From assembly GCA_019314005.1 (NCBI GenBank), contig JAFDAE010000193.1, forward strand, positions 1 to 9,599: a DNA stretch of 9,599 nucleotides. The letters are read 5' to 3'. Within the stretch, counting starts at the first letter, position 1. Each line of letters starts with the position of its first letter. Positions 6,911 through 9,599 of this stretch are shown here, piece after piece. The notes under the pieces are model-generated. The model saw nothing but the letters and a program-made list of their open reading frames with translations. It ran no database searches and was not told the DNA's origin. This DNA comes from Deltaproteobacteria bacterium (GTDB taxonomy: Bacteria > Desulfobacterota > Desulfobacteria > C00003060 > C00003106). The translations under genes and the position numbers were made by a program.

Positions 6911-6922
6911 TAGGATCTCCTA
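6911..6922. promoter_or_regulatory. Short TAGGA/TCCTA inverted repeat upstream of the kinase operon
   Basis: TAGGA TC TCCTA begins one base beyond the stop codon of the DUF4070 radical SAM gene and about 270 nt upstream of the membrane kinase start. Its half-sites, TAGGA and TCCTA, are the same as the core of the palindrome at 2280-2304, with a 2-nt instead of a 5-nt spacer. A 5-bp match can arise by chance, so regulatory use is only a suggestion. I saw no convincing -35/-10 pair and no intrinsic terminator in the rest of the 6641-6923 gap. Confidence 0.25.
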
Positions 6923-6923
6923 C

Positions 6924-8402
6924 TTAAAGAATATGCAATTCGCAGATCTTGCGGAAATGATAACCGTTGATCGCCAAGGTGATGGCCAGCGAGAACAACC
7001 TGGGACGGCGAAAAAGCGTCCATGACAAAAGCTTCCAGTACTGAAATCGTTCCTTGCCAAAAATACCGAGGCGGATGTTGGAACGAAAGAATGCCAAGAG
7101 ACGCTGAAAGTCCAGATGATGTTCAATCTTTGGCGCCTTATACTCGCTCAGGAAAGTCTTAACTCGCTTATAGTAGTCTTTATGCGAATAAATGGAGCGC
7201 ATGATCTCCCTATAGCCCTCGCGCAACGCATTAATGTCCATCTTGGGAATTATGTTGGTTGTGCCGTCTACATTATCTCCCGAGGTGTGACCGAGGAGGC
7301 GGCCCTCTTGTTTCAAACGTTCATAAAGCCGTGTGCCGACAGGGGCCTGAAGCAGGCCGACCATGGCCGTCACGATACCGCTTTGCTGAATAAAATCGAT
7401 TTGCCGTTGGAAGATGGAGTGGGTATCGCTGTCGAAGCCGACAATGAAGCCCCCCTGTACTTGCAATCCGGCTCGCTGAATCTGTTTTACGTTTTCGACC
7501 AGGTCACGGTTCTTATTCTGCATTTTGTTGCATTCAGCCAGACTTTTTTCATCCGGAGTTTCGATCCCGATAAAGACCATATCAAACCCGGCCTCTACCA
7601 TCATCTCCATCAATAGCTCGTCGTCGGCAAGATTGACGGAGGCTTCGGTGTAAAACGGCACCCCTCTCCTGTCTTCCTGCCATTTGATGAGCGCGGGCAA
7701 AAGCTGGGTCTTGAGATATCTTTTGTTGGTGATGAAGTTGTCATCCACGAAGAAGACCGGTCCACGCCACCCCAGGTCGTAGAGACCATTTAACTCGGCA
7801 ATAATTTGCTCAGCGGTCTTGATGCGGGGCCGGTGCCCGAATAACGCGGTCACGTTGCAGAATTCGCAATTGAACGGGCAGCCCCGGGAGAACTGGATGC
7901 TCATCGAGGCATACCGCTTCAGATCGGCCAACTTCCACATAGGAGCCGGCGTCTTCCTTATGTCGCAAAACTCGGATGTCTTGTAGACGCGCCTGGCGCA
8001 TCCTCTTTCCAGATCCGCCAGAAAAAGCGGGAGTGTCAGTTCGGCTTCATTCAGCACGAAATGATCGACGTCCTTAAACTCCTCGTACTCGCTCGTGAAG
8101 AGCGGCCCGCCGGCAACTACCTTGAGGCCCGCTTCCTTGCACCGGGGAATGGTTTGACGCGCCGAGTTTTTTTGCACAATCATAGCGCTAATGAACACGC
8201 AATCAGCCCATGCCAGGTCTTTTTCAGTGAGCTTTGTCACGTTCAGATCAACTAAACGCCTTGACCATTCTTTAGGGAGCATGGCGCCCAGTGTCAGCAG
8301 GCCCAGCGGTGGCAAGGCCGCTTTTTTGTGTATGAATTTAAGCGCATGCTTGAAACTCCAGAATGTGTCCGGAAATTCCGGATAGATCAGCAGAACATTC
8401 AT
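6924..8402 (-). CDS. B12-binding-type radical SAM protein with DUF4070 C-terminal domain
   Basis: A 492-residue enzyme of the radical SAM class that carries a cobalamin-binding-like N-terminal domain. Visible parts: Rossmann-like N terminus (MNVLLIYPEFPDTFWSF, PPLGLLTLGAMLP, VVAGGPLFTSEYE); the [4Fe-4S]/SAM motif SRGCPFNCEFC with C175, C179 and C182; radical SAM barrel motifs (VFFVDDNFI, MVFIGIETPDE, GGFIVGFDSD); then a C-terminal part of DUF4070 type (GLLQAPVGTRLYERL and beyond). The group includes the hopanoid C-2 methylase HpnP, but I cannot assign that reaction here; the substrate is unknown. The usual B12 DxHxxG motif is not seen in the N-terminal domain. The start is the ATG at 8402 with AGGAGG about 11 nt upstream; a TTG at 8423 lies upstream of that site and is rejected. 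It has its own promoter just after the SPL-like gene and ends about 280 nt before the kinase operon. Confidence 0.92.
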   Translation of the reverse strand: MNVLLIYPEFPDTFWSFKHALKFIHKKAALPPLGLLTLGAMLPKEWSRRLVDLNVTKLTEKDLAWADCVFISAMIVQKNSARQTIPRCKEAGLKVVAGGPLFTSEYEEFKDVDHFVLNEAELTLPLFLADLERGCARRVYKTSEFCDIRKTPAPMWKLADLKRYASMSIQFSRGCPFNCEFCNVTALFGHRPRIKTAEQIIAELNGLYDLGWRGPVFFVDDNFITNKRYLKTQLLPALIKWQEDRRGVPFYTEASVNLADDELLMEMMVEAGFDMVFIGIETPDEKSLAECNKMQNKNRDLVENVKQIQRAGLQVQGGFIVGFDSDTHSIFQRQIDFIQQSGIVTAMVGLLQAPVGTRLYERLKQEGRLLGHTSGDNVDGTTNIIPKMDINALREGYREIMRSIYSHKDYYKRVKTFLSEYKAPKIEHHLDFQRLLAFFRSNIRLGIFGKERFQYWKLLSWTLFRRPRLFSLAITLAINGYHFRKICELHIL

Positions 8403-8413
8403 GGCGGTTATTA

Positions 8414-8516
8414 CCTCCTGCAAAATGTATCGAGACCGGCGATCCTTTTTTGAAAAACAAACGCAGGGGGTAGGTGGGTAAATGGTGAGATCGCTGATTG
8501 TTGGGATTAAAGGATC
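8414..8516 (-). other. 5' leader of the DUF4070 gene with a long-range inverted repeat and strong Shine-Dalgarno
   Basis: From the predicted transcription start (near 8521) to the ATG is about 119 nt. Within it AAAGGATC (8509-8516) and GATCCTTT (8441-8448) are perfect 8-nt inverted partners, enclosing 60 nt that also contain a long C-rich run on the transcript. AGGAGG at 8414-8419 is the ribosome-binding site. The pairing would place a stem about 20 nt upstream of it. I do not recognise a known riboswitch; this may be a plain leader. Confidence 0.3.
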
Positions 8517-8527
8517 ACGTTAAAATA

Positions 8528-8557
8528 ATTATAATTGAAAAAGACTATGAGGGTCAA
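8528..8557 (-). promoter_or_regulatory. Sigma-70-type promoter for the DUF4070 radical SAM gene
   Basis: On the minus strand TTGACC (8552-8557; one mismatch to TTGACA) and a perfect TATAAT (8528-8533) are 18 nt apart, with an AT-rich spacer. The -35 box lies immediately past the stop codon of the SPL-like gene. It is the clearest promoter in the window and suggests that the two radical SAM genes are at least partly independently transcribed. Start of transcription is expected near 8521. Confidence 0.7.
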
Positions 8558-9599
8558 TCAAAATCTAACATCAATATCTAACCCACAGTGCTTTGCCGCG
8601 CTTTCATCCAGCATTTTCGAAAGCCCGCCTCTTTCTTCAGGGAGAAAACCGAGCACCTTCTGCCATACTTCCTCATCTTCCATGCAAAAATAGAGGCATA
8701 CCCCCGGCGCTCGTGTTTTAATCCATTCTGCCATTTTGCGGTAGATCTCGATGCGCAACGGCTTAAAGTAGCGCATTTTTTTGTCCAGACCTTGGATAAA
8801 CTCTCCATAAATAATTTTAGAATCAGGAAAGCGGTTTTTGATGATAGGTTTTAAGGAAGGCATGAACCGGAAGGTCCCAAGGCTGATCCATACAATGTTT
8901 TGGGGGTCAATTGATTCAAAGAGGCGAGTAATCACCTGCTGATAGTCGTCTTTCCAGCCATCGTAGATGACTAAAGGGTCAAAGTGGAATGCAAGGGGGT
9001 ATCCCCACTTTTGGCATCGGGCCGCTGCATTCAACCTTGCCTCGAGTGTTGTGGTACGGCGCTCTTCTTTCTTGATAACGGCAGAGGTGTTCAGAGACCA
9101 GGCCAGGATGGTTTTCCGGTTGTGTGAAAGAGGGGCAAGATTGTCTATGGCGACAGTCTTTGTTTTGAGTTCCAAGACAGCGCGGTTTTGTGAGGCAAAG
9201 CGGGAAATAAGGATTTCAGCAAGGGGAAGGGCCGACTCCCATATAAGACTGTCGGTGAATTCGCCGGTCCCGATCCTATGAAAACTATCAGCCGCAGATC
9301 CGAGTGAATCGAGTTCGCAAAACATGTCGTCGTGATTGACAAAAAGCTGGAGCACCGGAGGGTTAAAGTATGCCTGCAGGATACAGTAGGCACAATCCAT
9401 GGAACAGAAGGTACCTATATGGAGTATATGGTAACCGCAGCAGATGTATGACCGGGTACCCGGGCAGGGACGAAGAAAAGGCCCCCTGTTTTTTGTAAGA
9501 AAAAGAGTGCGCTTTCCTTCTGAGATCGGGTCCTTTGATTGCCGGACGGCATCATATACAGCAGTAATGTCGGAGACCGTTTGCTGTGGAGTGTTCGGG
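8558..9599 (-). CDS. SPL-like (spore photoproduct lyase-related) radical SAM protein, partial at the right edge
   Basis: The frame is open from the right edge to TGA at 8558, giving 346 residues without a natural start. Residues 34-75 hold RPCPGTRSYICCGYHILHIG and the cluster motif CSMDCAYC (Cx3Cx2C; C65, C69, C72) followed by ILQAYF, as in the spore photoproduct lyase group. Downstream HRIGTGEFTDSL, AWSLNTSAVI, EARLNAAARCQKWGYPLAFHFDPLVIYDGW and the C-terminal half also fit that group. Bacillus SplB repairs the UV lesion spore photoproduct in DNA and uses a hydrogen-donor Cys about 43 residues after the third cluster Cys; here that region reads RIGTGEFTD with no Cys. It is therefore probably a relative with another or unknown substrate, not a proven SPL. 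A methionine at 9400 lies inside the cluster motif and cannot be the start. Confidence 0.88.
   Translation of the reverse strand, partial: PNTPQQTVSDITAVYDAVRQSKDPISEGKRTLFLTKNRGPFLRPCPGTRSYICCGYHILHIGTFCSMDCAYCILQAYFNPPVLQLFVNHDDMFCELDSLGSAADSFHRIGTGEFTDSLIWESALPLAEILISRFASQNRAVLELKTKTVAIDNLAPLSHNRKTILAWSLNTSAVIKKEERRTTTLEARLNAAARCQKWGYPLAFHFDPLVIYDGWKDDYQQVITRLFESIDPQNIVWISLGTFRFMPSLKPIIKNRFPDSKIIYGEFIQGLDKKMRYFKPLRIEIYRKMAEWIKTRAPGVCLYFCMEDEEVWQKVLGFLPEERGGLSKMLDESAAKHCGLDIDVRF

Noticed and set aside
6731..6923. Possible tiny minus-strand gene (about 22 codons, starting MSQLIRPV) before the kinase
   Set aside because: There is no Shine-Dalgarno, and the peptide is short, basic and unrecognised; it may be chance.
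7116..7616. Plus-strand open frame of 166 codons
   Set aside because: It lies wholly antisense to the DUF4070 radical SAM gene, whose motifs are unmistakable, and its product has no recognisable domain.
1..9599. tRNA, rRNA, CRISPR arrays or an intact transposase
   Set aside because: I searched by eye and found no cloverleaf-like sequence, regularly spaced repeats or transposase motifs.

Overview
The window reads as a stretch of chromosome from an anaerobic proteobacterium-like organism, most likely Desulfobacterota (the old Deltaproteobacteria). This is inferred from the gene types: a DUF4070-type radical SAM protein, an SPL-like radical SAM protein, PAS-rich kinases and Rcp-type receivers. 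Base composition also looks moderate. There is no rRNA or other marker to prove the taxonomy. All genes I can support are on the minus strand, so transcription runs from the right edge to the left edge.

In transcription order, the right end (9599 to 6924) holds two radical SAM genes. The first is an SPL-like protein whose 5' end is cut by the window edge. It is followed at once by a good sigma-70-type promoter and a B12-binding-type radical SAM protein of the DUF4070 group.

The middle (6640 to 2317) is a compact signalling operon: a membrane histidine kinase, a single-domain Rcp-type response regulator 2 nt after it, a soluble REC-PAS-PAS-PAS-HisKA_3 kinase, and a NarL/FixJ-type DNA-binding regulator overlapping that kinase by ATGA. 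The likely signal flow is HK to Rcp-type receiver on one arm and HisKA_3 kinase to NarL-type regulator on the other, with promoter control as output. The second kinase's N-terminal receiver lacks about 35-40 residues, including the segment with the phosphoacceptor aspartate.

A 343-nt gap (1974 to 2316) follows. It holds a perfect 10+10 bp palindrome and a 175-bp foldback (MITE-like) element with 25-bp terminal inverted repeats.

The left part (1973 to 812) is a second small signalling cassette: receiver, STAS-domain protein, receiver. It has no kinase of its own. Downstream, to the left edge, is a partial gene of unknown function with a possible lipobox and an unclear or damaged start.

No tRNA, rRNA, CRISPR array or intact transposase is visible. 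The most notable points are the receiver with its phosphorylation segment missing, the symmetric foldback element, the kinase-less RR-STAS-RR cassette, a histidine-rich sensor loop, and Cys-bearing PAS domains.
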